Shown one piece after another: positions 7,598-15,619 of a DNA stretch of 44,078 nucleotides. This DNA is from an uncultured Bacillota bacterium (GTDB taxonomy: Bacteria > Bacillota_I > Bacilli_A > RF39 > UBA660), in NCBI GenBank assembly GCA_947650795.1, contig CANSWR010000006.1, positions 1 to 44,078 of the forward strand, in the 5' to 3' direction. The stretch's first letter is position 1; each line of letters begins with the position of its first letter. The position numbers and the translations under genes are program-made. The notes beneath the pieces are model-generated. The model was not told the origin of the DNA. It did no database searches and saw nothing but the letters and a program-made list of their open reading frames with translations.

Positions 7598-8559
7598 AAG
7601 AAGCTAGATATAGAATAAAAATTGCAAATCAAGTAATATGCACAAGTAATGTAACTTTAAATCAAGTCTATCAAGAATTACTTATTAATAAAACTAAAAA
7701 TTTAAAAAAGCAATCTATTATCAAGGTAAATAATTTATACAAATATCTCTTACCTATTAAGGATGAAAAAATAAATTCAATTGATTTATCGAAATATAGG
7801 CAGTTAACAAATTATATTGAATCTCAAAATTTTAGTAGTGACTATAATAATAAAATACTAGGATTATTCAAACAAATTGTAAACTATTCGGCAAAGCATT
7901 ATAATACTAGTGAAAGTATACTCAAATTTATAGAACCTTACAGAGAAAAAAATATTATAAAAAAAGAAATGCTATTCTTTACTTTAGAAGAATATAAAAA
8001 ATTTGATAGTGTAGTTACAGATTTTTCTTATCATACGTTTTTTGAATTATTATATTATAATGGACTTAGGAAGGGTGAAGCACAGGCACTTACTTGGAAT
8101 GATATTGATTTTGTTAGAAATGAAGTTAAGATTACTAAAACTATTACAACTAAAATAAAAGGCGAAAATTGGACTATTTCAAGTCCCAAAACTAAAAGTA
8201 GTATAAGAATATTACCTTTAACAAAAAAACTTATAAGTGACTTTAAAATGATGTTAGATAATGCTAAAGAATTTAAAGACTTTACTTATGATTGGTTCGT
8301 TTTTGGAAATTCAATACCTTTTAAAGAATCAACAATAGAACATAAGAAGAATGAATATTGCAAATTAGCTAATATCAAACAAATTAGGATTCACGATTTT
8401 AGACATAGTTGTGCCTCACTTTTGATTAATCAAGGTGCTAGTATTATACTTGTAAGTAAATTTTTAGAGCATAGTGACGTTTCTATGATACTTAATAGAT
8501 ATACACATATGTATAAAAACGAATTAGAAAATGTAACCAATTTATTAAATAATTTATAA
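7575..8559 (+). pseudogene. 5'-truncated tyrosine recombinase (integrase)
   Basis: From about KYKTLKEARYRIKIANQ, typical of the end of an integrase arm-binding domain, the frame carries a SAM-like core-binding domain and the full catalytic domain: GLRKGEAQALTW (first Arg), HDFRHSCASLL (HxxR), LEHSDVSMILNRYTHMY (His and nucleophile Tyr). The catalytic residues all look intact. No start codon or ribosome binding site exists at the 5' end; the upstream sequence is antisense lysin DNA. It ends 75 bp from attR, the usual place for a phage integrase. Probably inactive unless made from an internal start. Confidence 0.8.
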
Positions 8560-8562
8560 AAG

Positions 8563-8581
8563 TGTGTTTAAAAGTGTGTTT
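8563..8581 (+). repeat. possible integrase arm-type sites, right
   Basis: GTGTGTTT copies (heptamers at 8563-8569 and 8575-8581) lie between the integrase stop and attR and match the pair near attL. Confidence 0.35.
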
Positions 8582-8634
8582 CAGTATAATGATATTAAAA
8601 AAAATCCCTAATTTATAAGGGAATATAAACATAA

Positions 8635-8650
8635 TGGTTGCCCTACTAGG
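8635..8650. repeat. attachment site, right copy (attR, inside tRNA-Gln)
   Basis: Identical to 5789-5804; spans CCA, the acceptor 3' strand and part of the T-stem. Confidence 0.75.
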
Positions 8651-8709
8651 ATTCGAACCTAGGAATGCCTGAGTCAGAGTCAGGTGCCTTACCGCTTGGC
8701 TACAGGGCA
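8635..8709 (-). tRNA. tRNA-Gln (anticodon CTG), CCA encoded
   Basis: Acceptor stem TGCCCTG/TAGGGCA (last pair G-U), D-arm GCCAAGCGGTAAGGC, anticodon stem CCTGA/TCAGG with loop CTCTGAC, T-arm CTAGG-TTCGAAT-CCTAG, discriminator A and encoded CCA. The loop gives anticodon CTG, reading CAG. The 3' 16 nt are the attachment site of the element to the left. Confidence 0.95.
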
Positions 8710-8726
8710 ATTTCTCTCGTATGTAT

Positions 8727-8755
8727 ATTTTATCATTAAAAAATGTAGATGTAAA
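8727..8755 (-). promoter_or_regulatory. tRNA-Gln promoter
   Basis: TTTACA (8750-8755), 17-bp spacer, TAAAAT (8727-8732) on the minus strand, 17 bp before the mature tRNA 5' end. Confidence 0.65.
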
Positions 8756-8793
8756 CTCGTAATATGTGTTAAAATATTTATGAGGGATAATTT

Positions 8794-9249
8794 ATGAATA
8801 TAAAAATTGAGTTAAATAATATAAATGATGTTTTAAATAAGTTTAATAGTGAGATTATTAATAGTGATTTAGAAGAATATATAACTAATTCTTGCGAGAA
8901 TAAGTTTTTTAGAAAGAAATCTATTACTTTAGAAATTTATGGAATTAAAGATATTAATAATCAAAAAATAGTTCAAAATATTCTTCATAGTCATTATAAG
9001 AATAAAATAAACTTTTATAAAAAGATAGATAAGTTTGATGACTATTATAGAATTGGTCTTTTAATTCTTGGCATTATTGCTATTTTACTTTCTGAGAATT
9101 TTGTTTCTTTTTTAAGTGAATTATTTTTAATAGCGGGTTGGGTAGTAATTTGGGAAATTGTTTATGATATTATTTTTAATGAAATTAAAAGAAAGAGAAA
9201 GGAAAATATTTATAAAAAACTTGCTATTTCAGATATTATTTTCAAATAG
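8794..9249 (+). CDS. small membrane protein, unknown function
   Basis: Not recognised. The 151-residue product has a polar N-terminal domain of about 85 residues rich in Asn, Ile and Lys. Two hydrophobic segments follow (YYRIGLLILGIIAILLSENF at about 90-108 and FLSELFLIAGWVVIWEIVYDI at about 110-131), then a basic tail (NEIKRKRKENIYKKL). This fits a cytosolic domain anchored by a helical hairpin. The start follows GAGGG. It is alone on the plus strand between tRNA-Gln and a minus-strand gene. Confidence 0.6.
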   Translation: MNIKIELNNINDVLNKFNSEIINSDLEEYITNSCENKFFRKKSITLEIYGIKDINNQKIVQNILHSHYKNKINFYKKIDKFDDYYRIGLLILGIIAILLSENFVSFLSELFLIAGWVVIWEIVYDIIFNEIKRKRKENIYKKLAISDIIFK

Positions 9250-9272
9250 AAAAACAACCTTTTTGGTTGATA
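9250..9272 (-). terminator. intrinsic terminator of the surface-protein gene
   Basis: On the minus strand CAACC-AAAAA-GGTTG (9255-9269) is followed by TTTTTC. It lies between two convergent genes and may serve both. Confidence 0.65.
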
Positions 9273-10343
9273 TTATAATTCTTTAAACATTTTGTTTAAA
9301 GATCTTTTCTTTCTTATACTATTTACTATAATAATTATAATTATTAATGCTAGACTTATTCCTATCCACGTCATGAGTTTGATTATTTTTTTGTCTAATT
9401 TAACATTTACTTTATTTTCTTTTTTTATTTCTTCAGTAGGCTCTGACAAAACTGAAGTTTCTTTTAAATTTACCTTTATAGTATAAGTGCTTTCACTACC
9501 ATCTTCTGCAGTTACTTGAACTTTTACTTTATAATCGTTTGATTTTAAATCATCATTCCCTATTATTTTATATGTTGCTTTATAATCTTCTACAGAAGCA
9601 CGTACATCTATTTTATTAACATTTTTGTCAACTGTTATTTCATAGTCTTTAGTTTCTTTATTAAATGGAATATTATAATTGTATACTTCTAATGAATTTA
9701 GATAACTATTGTTAGATTTTTTTTCGACTTCAACTATTACAGTGCTTGTTTCTTTTTCTATATTAATTGTTTTAGTTAATGGTGTAGTATATTTTAAAAC
9801 TTTAAAGTAATCTTCTATATTTAAGTCTTCTAAATTTTCATTTTCTAAAATGTATGCAAACTTTACTATGTCTTCTTCTGTTGCGACTGCTAAGTCTGTT
9901 GTTAAGACTTTTATTTCTGTACTACTTTGATTTGTGTTTCTTATTATAAATGGTAGGTCTATGGAATAATCTCCACAGTATAGGACACCAGTTGATTGAC
10001 AGTTTTTTGGTGTATCCCTTGCACTCACTGCTGCGATTAAATAATGTTTTCCATCTGTTCCTTTAATAAGTTCTGCAGTAAAATCTTGTGATGATGGAAT
10101 GCTTGGTGATAATATATTTTCATCGTATACTATTTCTGTTTCGCTTAGTAGTATTCCAAATTTATTTGTTGGTTCAGCTAATCCACTGGTTTTTATTTTT
10201 ATATTAATCGTTATTTGGTCACCAATTTTTGCTGTTTTGGTACTGCTACTTAAATTTATTTCACTTATTTTTACTTCTGCATTTATTTTAGCTGGTATTA
10301 TTAAAGACATTATTACCATTATTATAATTATGATTTTTTTCAT
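9273..10343 (-). CDS. membrane-anchored surface protein with cadherin-like beta-sandwich
   Basis: I place the start at the ATG at 10341-10343, after AAGGAG and directly before a signal peptide (MKKIIIIIMVIMSLIIPAK, cleavage near INA-EV). The mature protein begins with a beta-rich domain resembling cohesin-like Big/adhesin modules (about residues 25-160, with a Cys pair in PKNCQSTGVLYCGDYS). A cadherin-like beta-sandwich (Cadherin-like, PF12733 type) follows: NSLEVYNYNIPFNKETKDYE ... AEDGSESTYTIKV. A C-terminal hydrophobic helix and basic tail (RKKRSLNKMFKEL) anchor it. There is no LPXTG motif. Likely an extracellular binding or structural protein. Confidence 0.7.
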   Translation of the reverse strand: MKKIIIIIMVIMSLIIPAKINAEVKISEINLSSSTKTAKIGDQITINIKIKTSGLAEPTNKFGILLSETEIVYDENILSPSIPSSQDFTAELIKGTDGKHYLIAAVSARDTPKNCQSTGVLYCGDYSIDLPFIIRNTNQSSTEIKVLTTDLAVATEEDIVKFAYILENENLEDLNIEDYFKVLKYTTPLTKTINIEKETSTVIVEVEKKSNNSYLNSLEVYNYNIPFNKETKDYEITVDKNVNKIDVRASVEDYKATYKIIGNDDLKSNDYKVKVQVTAEDGSESTYTIKVNLKETSVLSEPTEEIKKENKVNVKLDKKIIKLMTWIGISLALIIIIIIVNSIRKKRSLNKMFKEL

Positions 10344-10364
10344 TTCTTTCTCCTTTTTATGTTT

Positions 10365-10408
10365 AAAAGACATGTAGTTATGCTAGATTACTTTTACATG
10401 TCTTTTTT
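10365..10408 (-). terminator. intrinsic terminator after the SDR gene
   Basis: AGACATGTA (10368-10376) pairs with TACATGTCT (10395-10403), with an 18-nt loop and T-rich flanks on both strands. It separates the SDR gene from the surface-protein gene. Confidence 0.7.
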
Positions 10409-11147
10409 AATTTCTTGCACATCCATCTACACCTAGGATTTGTCCAGTAATGTAAGATGCCATGTCGCTTGCTAAAAAGAGAAAAGCATTTGCTATGTCT
10501 TCTGGCTCCCCTATTCTTCCTAATGGAATTGATTTAATTAGTGGTTCAATCATAGTTTCTGGAAGAGAGGCGACCATATCTGTTTTTGTTATTCCGGGCG
10601 CTACTGCATTTACTCTAATTCCAACAGGCGCTAGTTCTCTTGCTAAAGATAAAGTCATTCCATTAATAGCAAATTTACTTGTAGGATACATTACTCCAGA
10701 TTGCTGTCCATATTTACTTACCATAGAACTTGTATTTAGTATAACTCCTTTAGTTTTCTTTAAATATGGAATTATTTCTTTAGAACATACAAATGCTGAC
10801 TTTATATTAATATTTTCTATTTTTTCATATTCTTCCATTGTGAATTCTTCAATTTTGGTGCTAGATGATATTCCAGCATTATTTACAAGAATGTCTATGT
10901 GTCCAAAAATTGATTCTATATTTTTAAAGCATTCTCTTATACTTTGTTCATCGCTTAAGTTTGGAAAAAGACCCATTACTTCATATGAAGAATTTTCTGC
11001 TTTTAATTTTTCTACTGCTATTTTAGCTGTTTCTTCTTTCGAACCAAATAGTATTACTTTTGCTCCGTTTTCTAAAAATTTTCTTACAATTTCAAATCCT
11101 ATTCCTCTTGTTCCTCCAGTTATTATTGCTACTTTATCTTTTATCAT
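10407..11147 (-). CDS. SDR-family oxidoreductase (FabG-like)
   Basis: A classical short-chain dehydrogenase/reductase of 246 residues: NAD(P)-binding TGGTRGIG near residue 10, NNAGIS near 90, a catalytic Ser in LNTSSMVSKYG, Tyr/Lys in YPTSKFA near 155, and VNAVAPGITKTDM near 183. The C-terminus (SYITGQILGVDGC) matches FabG-type reductases. Family reactions include 3-oxoacyl-ACP and other ketone reductions. No other fatty-acid synthesis gene is nearby, so I do not assign fabG. Start follows AGAGG. It lies 19 bp after the zinc-ribbon membrane protein and may share its transcript. Confidence 0.85.
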   Translation of the reverse strand: MIKDKVAIITGGTRGIGFEIVRKFLENGAKVILFGSKEETAKIAVEKLKAENSSYEVMGLFPNLSDEQSIRECFKNIESIFGHIDILVNNAGISSSTKIEEFTMEEYEKIENINIKSAFVCSKEIIPYLKKTKGVILNTSSMVSKYGQQSGVMYPTSKFAINGMTLSLARELAPVGIRVNAVAPGITKTDMVASLPETMIEPLIKSIPLGRIGEPEDIANAFLFLASDMASYITGQILGVDGCARN

Positions 11148-11166
11148 TTTTATACCTCTTTCTTTT

Positions 11167-11574
11167 TTACCATATTATGTATGCAAATGCTCCTATTATA
11201 AATAATAGTGAAAGTAAACTTAAAACTAATCCTATTATTCCATACATAGTTTTTTTCTTTTTAGTTCCCATTATTGAAAATACTAATCCTGGTATTGTAG
11301 GCGCTAGTGGAATTAGTGCAATAAAGAGTGCTGCAAAGATTTTAACCAGCAAGCTTTCATTCATCAGTTCATTTCTTCCTGCATCTACTCCTAAAGATAG
11401 TAGTAATATTATTAAAAATCCAAATATCCCTAAAATCATTCCAACTATGGAAAATACTTCTCCAGAATTTATGCTATTTTTAGTATTAGGTACTCTATTT
11501 ATAAATTTACCACATTTTATACATATATCAGCTTCTTCATTTAATTTATTGCCACAGTTAGTACAATATTTCAT
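11167..11574 (-). CDS. zinc-ribbon membrane protein (DUF4190-like)
   Basis: A 135-residue protein with an N-terminal zinc ribbon (CTNCGNKL ... CIKCGKF) and three hydrophobic segments (about residues 40-62, 77-100, 108-134). The layout is common in Bacillota 'zinc-ribbon domain-containing' membrane proteins. Function unknown. It is one of several zinc-ribbon proteins in this window. A good AAGGAAG site precedes the start. Confidence 0.7.
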   Translation of the reverse strand: MKYCTNCGNKLNEEADICIKCGKFINRVPNTKNSINSGEVFSIVGMILGIFGFLIILLLSLGVDAGRNELMNESLLVKIFAALFIALIPLAPTIPGLVFSIMGTKKKKTMYGIIGLVLSLLSLLFIIGAFAYIIW

Positions 11575-11594
11575 GTTTACTTCCTTCTTTCTTT

Positions 11595-12179
11595 TTACTT
11601 GTTATTCTTTTTCAGTGTTTTGATTGTTGTTTCTTGATTTTCGTATAAAACATATTCATCATAATTTCTACTATACATGTTTGGTGTTGGATTCACTATT
11701 CTTATGCTTGGTCTATTTTCAATTATTGCTTCTAAGTCTCCGTTTACTTTTATATATTCAAGTGTTTCATAATCATATTCTTCTTTAAAATCACTAATAA
11801 ATCCAAATATGTTATTTTTTAGTAATGGTTCGATTTTATTAGCTACTTTACTATTATTTGTTTTTATTGCATGTATATAAGCTGCGACTACATTCTCATA
11901 AGAAATATATGCATCTACTCCTTTAATATTTCTTCTTTCGTTATTTAATAAAAATTGTGCAGTTACACTGTTAGTACTTATTAGAAATTCTCTTATAGGT
12001 TTTAGATTATATTTTGTTTCAAACATAGCAATTTTAACTGACATCATACCTAATTCTGCTCTTATTTCTTGTGATGACTCTGCTCCTAATAATTCTAATG
12101 ATATTTCTGCAATTTCTCTTAAAGTATTGAAATCTACAATCATATAATTTTCATCTAATATTTTTATTTCTCGACTCAT
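11595..12179 (-). CDS. uncharacterised cytosolic protein
   Basis: Not recognised. The 194-residue product has no signal or membrane segment. It appears mixed helical, with helical stretches such as LREIAEISLELLGAESSQEI and YENVVAAYIHAIKTNNSK, and a C-terminal region rich in Asn and Tyr. The start follows TAGGAG. It is first in a run with the zinc-ribbon membrane protein (20-bp gap) and perhaps the SDR. Confidence 0.55.
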   Translation of the reverse strand: MSREIKILDENYMIVDFNTLREIAEISLELLGAESSQEIRAELGMMSVKIAMFETKYNLKPIREFLISTNSVTAQFLLNNERRNIKGVDAYISYENVVAAYIHAIKTNNSKVANKIEPLLKNNIFGFISDFKEEYDYETLEYIKVNGDLEAIIENRPSIRIVNPTPNMYSRNYDEYVLYENQETTIKTLKKNNK

Positions 12180-12254
12180 TTAATTCTCCTATTTCTTTGT
12201 TTATATTTTATCATGTATGGTTTAATAAGTAAATTGGTTTAGTTGTATAAAAAT

Positions 12255-12280
12255 AAAAAGATAGCTTTAGACTATCTAAT
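12255..12280 (-). terminator. intrinsic terminator after the zinc-ribbon gene
   Basis: AGATAG (12259-12264) pairs with CTATCT (12272-12277). On the minus strand the stem is followed by TTTTTATTTTTA. Confidence 0.75.
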
Positions 12281-12291
12281 TTTTAATTTAC

Positions 12292-12663
12292 TTATTCAAC
12301 TGTTTTAATTTTTGCTTTCGCTACAAAAGCCATTCTCCACATATCTGTTTTTATAGTGAATTTTATTTCATTCTTATCTTCACTTAGAGTTACTTCTCTA
12401 TTAGCTTTATCTCCTACTGAGTTAAAGTATACTTGATGAGTTCCATAAGGAATTTCAAATGTTAGTGTGTCTCCATTACTTATTGTTCCCATTTCTCTTT
12501 CATCTACAAATATTTTAAAAGGAATTGCACAACCATAAAAACTTGATTTTCTGTGAATTATTAATTTTCCAAATTTCAAGTCAGCATATTCTGTTTTAGT
12601 CCCACATCCTTGACAAAATTTTTCTCCTAAAGTTATTTCTACTCCACATTTTGGACATTTCAT
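12292..12663 (-). CDS. zinc-ribbon protein with beta-rich C-terminal domain
   Basis: The 123-residue product begins with a zinc ribbon (CPKCGVEI ... CQGCGTK). A beta-rich domain follows (LIIHRKSSFYGCAIPFKIFVD ... YGTHQVYFNS) that resembles small PEGA/DUF-type domains linked to zinc ribbons. No membrane segment. It follows the DUF308 gene by 2 bp and is co-transcribed with it. Function unknown. Confidence 0.65.
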   Translation of the reverse strand: MKCPKCGVEITLGEKFCQGCGTKTEYADLKFGKLIIHRKSSFYGCAIPFKIFVDEREMGTISNGDTLTFEIPYGTHQVYFNSVGDKANREVTLSEDKNEIKFTIKTDMWRMAFVAKAKIKTVE

Positions 12664-12665
12664 AA

Positions 12666-13256
12666 TTAATTCTCCTTTTCCTCTATTTCTTTTACTTCTT
12701 TAACTACTTTATCTAATTTCTTAATTTTAATAAGTATTAGAATACTATATATTATATTACAAATTTCTGAAACTAGCAATATTACTCCTGCAGTTATTAC
12801 AACAATTTCATTTGTTTCAAAAGGATTAAGTATTATTACTATACCTAAAATTATAGCTAAACTTGATATAATAACGCCTAAAAACCAATTAGAGTATTCT
12901 ATTTCTTTGAGACTTAAAGATATTTGAAGTTTTGAAACGTTTATAAATATTATTATTAGTCCGATTATTATAAAGAATAAGTCTCTTAATATTTCTCCTT
13001 TGAAAATAAATAGTATTCCTATAGATAATTCCATTAATCCTTTTAATAATCCATAGTTAAATAATCTTTCATCTTCTGGAGATCTAAAGTAATTCATGAA
13101 GTCTATTGTACCTATTAATATGAGTACTATTCCTATAACTTTAATTAAATTTGTTATTATTTCATTTGGTCTCATTATTATAAATACAGATAATAATATT
13201 AATAATAGTGATATAAATATTCCTTTTATTTCTTTCTTTTTTATTATTTCTTTCAT
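12666..13256 (-). CDS. DUF308 (HdeD-like) membrane protein
   Basis: A 196-residue integral membrane protein with about six hydrophobic segments arranged as repeated helix pairs containing the family pattern (VIGIVLILIGTIDFMNYF; VVITAGVILLVSEICNIIYS). It ends in a charged coiled tail (KKLDKVVKEVKEIEEKEN). DUF308 proteins are linked to acid or envelope stress, but the mechanism is unknown. It has its own promoter and is followed within 2 bp by the zinc-ribbon protein gene. Confidence 0.75.
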   Translation of the reverse strand: MKEIIKKKEIKGIFISLLLILLSVFIIMRPNEIITNLIKVIGIVLILIGTIDFMNYFRSPEDERLFNYGLLKGLMELSIGILFIFKGEILRDLFFIIIGLIIIFINVSKLQISLSLKEIEYSNWFLGVIISSLAIILGIVIILNPFETNEIVVITAGVILLVSEICNIIYSILILIKIKKLDKVVKEVKEIEEKEN

Positions 13257-13277
13257 TCTTACTTCTCCTCTTATATT

Positions 13278-13306
13278 ATTATAGCATGTGTTTTATTATT
13301 TTTAAA
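13278..13306 (-). promoter_or_regulatory. promoter of the DUF308/zinc-ribbon unit
   Basis: TTTAAA (13301-13306), 17-bp spacer, TATAAT (13278-13283) on the minus strand, directly after the truA stop codon. Confidence 0.5.
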
Positions 13307-14035
13307 TTATATATAATTTATTTTATTTAAGTATAATCCATTAGGACTGGCTTTAATCCCTAGTTTTCTTCTGTCTTTGCTCTCTATAATTTTGGGTATT
13401 TCTTCAACTTTCTTTTTGCTTTCATTTATTTCTAATAATAATCCTATTATATTTCTAATCATGTATTTAAGAAATCCATCAGCACATATGTATATTTTTA
13501 TTAAATCATTGTCATTTTCAATATTGATATATTTAATAGTTCTAATGTAGTTTTCTTTTTCATTATCTGATGTAAAACTTTTAAAGTCATGTGTTCCGAT
13601 TAAATAATTAGAAGCTTTTTTTAGTTTTTCTACATCTATAGGTTTGTTATATTCTAATTGATAATTTCTTTTAGTTACAGAGTATTGTCCTTTGTTTATT
13701 ATATATACATATTCTTTTGTAATAACATTATATCTCGCATGAAAGTCATCATCAACAAGTTCTGTACTTATTATATGAATATCATCTGGTGTTAGTTTTT
13801 CTAAACTATTTGTAAATTTTTTTGGATCTAAAGTTTGTTCTGTGTCAAAGTGAAAGCAAAATATATTTGCATGTACTTTTTTATCTGTTCTTGATGATGG
13901 AATTATTAAAGTTTGTTTATTTAATATTTTTGATATGTATAATTCTAAAGTACCGCATACTGTTCTTTTTTCAGGTTGTTTTGCTGAGCCATAAAAAAGT
14001 AATCCATCAAAACTACATGAACATAGATATCTCAT
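13307..14035 (-). CDS. truA: tRNA pseudouridine(38-40) synthase TruA
   Basis: TruA isomerises uridines 38-40 in the anticodon stem-loop of many tRNAs. The 242-residue product has the catalytic Asp in SSRTDKKVHA near residue 50, the family motif DFHARYNVITKEYVY near 100, and the C-terminal FLKYMIRNIIGLLLEI block. Length is normal. Its start overlaps the ecfT stop by 4 nt. This ecfA-ecfA-ecfT-truA order is widely conserved in Bacillota and confirms the neighbours as an ECF module. Confidence 0.95.
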   Translation of the reverse strand: MRYLCSCSFDGLLFYGSAKQPEKRTVCGTLELYISKILNKQTLIIPSSRTDKKVHANIFCFHFDTEQTLDPKKFTNSLEKLTPDDIHIISTELVDDDFHARYNVITKEYVYIINKGQYSVTKRNYQLEYNKPIDVEKLKKASNYLIGTHDFKSFTSDNEKENYIRTIKYINIENDNDLIKIYICADGFLKYMIRNIIGLLLEINESKKKVEEIPKIIESKDRRKLGIKASPNGLYLNKINYI

Positions 14036-14787
14036 ATTATGCCTACTTCTATAACGTATGAAGCGATGAATACTATATGTACAACAGCAATTAGTAAGTC
14101 TAAAAATCCAACATTATTTGTTCTTAAATTTGTTCTAAATTTTGTTATTTTATACATTCTTAATTCACTTGCAAATTTTTCTTTTTTTATTTTTTCTAAT
14201 GTTAATCTTAATGTATTTTTAAATGAGCTTAGTAAAACATTAATTCTTGCAATTATATCAGAATGGAAATAATCTAAACCTCTTTCTGAAGCATTTTTTA
14301 ATACACTATATTCGGTAGTAAATAATAATGGGAAAAATCTAATTATTCCTACTATTATATTAGATAGTCTACCTAAATTAAAGTTAAATAAGTTGAATGG
14401 TGTTAGAGTTTTTTCTATACCATATTTAAGTTCACTAGGTGCTGTTGTATAGAATATTAGTGTAAGATATTCTATAACAGATGATACTTTCATTATTATT
14501 ACTAATGCTTCTTCTAATGTTAACCCTTTACTAGCAAGCGCGAATAATATTATTATATAAATGTATCTTAATCCATAAAGCATATCAAAATAAAATCTAA
14601 GTGGTACGTTACTTGAATACATCATCATTAGTATAAAAAATAGTATTACTACATGAAGTTTTAATGACATACTTCCAATTATGGGAATTAAAAATAGAAA
14701 TAAACATATAAATTTCATAACAGGATTAAGTTTATGTATACTACTTTCTACTGGATAAAATGAACCGAAATATTTATTACTTTGCAT
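14032..14787 (-). CDS. ecfT: ECF transporter transmembrane component
   Basis: EcfT couples the two ATPases to interchangeable substrate-binding S components for vitamins and metals. The 251-residue product has about five membrane segments plus the cytosolic coupling region, with SERGLDYFHSD near residue 170 and KFASELRMYKI near 205. These correspond to the two Ala-Arg-Gly-type coupling motifs, but the first has Glu where Ala is usual. Start follows GGAGG. It overlaps the upstream ATPase gene by 11 nt and truA by 4 nt. No S component is in the window. Confidence 0.88.
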   Translation of the reverse strand: MQSNKYFGSFYPVESSIHKLNPVMKFICLFLFLIPIIGSMSLKLHVVILFFILMMMYSSNVPLRFYFDMLYGLRYIYIIILFALASKGLTLEEALVIIMKVSSVIEYLTLIFYTTAPSELKYGIEKTLTPFNLFNFNLGRLSNIIVGIIRFFPLLFTTEYSVLKNASERGLDYFHSDIIARINVLLSSFKNTLRLTLEKIKKEKFASELRMYKITKFRTNLRTNNVGFLDLLIAVVHIVFIASYVIEVGII

Positions 14788-15619
14788 TTCTGTATACCTC
14801 CTTTATCAAGTCTAATATGTTGTCAGTGTAATTTAAGTCTATTTTTTTATTTTTAGCAGCATTTATAAATCTTACTATTTCAGGCGCTTTAAGGTTATAT
14901 GTGTTTAGTAGTATTTCATCTGTCATTAAATCTTTATTTCCACTTGAAACTAATGATCCTTTATAAAGAATGTGTACACGTTCGGTAATTGTATAAGCGA
15001 AGTCTGTGTCTTTGGTTAATAGAATTATTGTTTTTTTATATTTTTCTTTTAATATTTTTATTAGTTTTTTTAATTCTTCTTTTTCTTTTGAACTAGCACC
15101 TAAAGTAGGTTCTTCTAAAATTATTACTTTTGGATTAAATATCAGTACTGATGCGAAAGCTACTTTCTTTTTTTCAGTAAGTGATAAAGTACTTATTTTT
15201 CTTTCTAAATAGTCATCTGTCAATCCAACTAGTTTTAATGCTTCATTACACCTAATGTCTTTTTTGCTAAGTTTGTATTTAAAGTAAGTTAGACCGAATA
15301 GTAATTCTTGTTTAACAGTTTTATTAAATAACATGTCATCTGGATTCATTTTTACATGTCCAATGTTCATTCTAAGGTTGTTAACATTTTTTATCTTTTT
15401 TCCATCGTTTTTAAATTTTCCTATTGTTATTGTTCCAATGTATGGAAATATTACAGCATTTATAAGACTTCCTATTACTTTTTTACCACTTAGTGAATCT
15501 CCTAAAAATGTTGTTATTTCTCCATCTTTTATTTTACATGAAAAATTTTTTAGATGTGTTAATTCTAAAGGTGTTCTTGGACTTTCTTTGTATGTTACAT
15601 TATTAAATATTATATCCAT
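14777..15619 (-). CDS. ecfA2: ECF transporter ATPase, atypical (EcfA2 position)
   Basis: An ABC ATPase of 280 residues in the ecfA-ecfA-ecfT-truA order. Walker A is GDSLSGKK (40-47), ending in Lys instead of Ser/Thr. The Q-loop reads GHVKMNPDDM with Met91 at the usual Gln. The signature region is LSLTEKKKVAFA instead of LSGGQ. Walker B VIILEEPT (166-172) keeps the catalytic Glu170. The switch His is replaced by Lys203 (LLTKDTDF). So several ATP-handling residues are altered although the fold is clear. It overlaps ecfT and the other ATPase gene. Subunit naming is by position. Confidence 0.8.
   Translation of the reverse strand: MDIIFNNVTYKESPRTPLELTHLKNFSCKIKDGEITTFLGDSLSGKKVIGSLINAVIFPYIGTITIGKFKNDGKKIKNVNNLRMNIGHVKMNPDDMLFNKTVKQELLFGLTYFKYKLSKKDIRCNEALKLVGLTDDYLERKISTLSLTEKKKVAFASVLIFNPKVIILEEPTLGASSKEKEELKKLIKILKEKYKKTIILLTKDTDFAYTITERVHILYKGSLVSSGNKDLMTDEILLNTYNLKAPEIVRFINAAKNKKIDLNYTDNILDLIKEVYRNAK

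Larger units (their letters stand above)
5789..8650. mobile_element. deleted prophage-like element in tRNA-Gln
   Basis: A 16-bp direct repeat, TGGTTGCCCTACTAGG, occurs at 5789-5804 and again at 8635-8650, where it is the 3' end (CCA, acceptor stem, part of the T-arm) of tRNA-Gln. This is the signature of tyrosine-recombinase integration into a tRNA 3' end. The roughly 2.85 kb between holds an HNH protein, a probable type I toxin-antitoxin pair, a 5'-truncated M23 lysin and a 5'-truncated integrase that ends next to the tRNA. The two truncated genes meet head to head, so a large internal deletion seems to have removed most of a prophage. Confidence 0.75.

Noticed and set aside
8492..8709. Minus-strand ORF covering tRNA-Gln
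   Set aside because: It translates the tRNA and the integrase 3' end; no ribosome binding site, not a protein gene.
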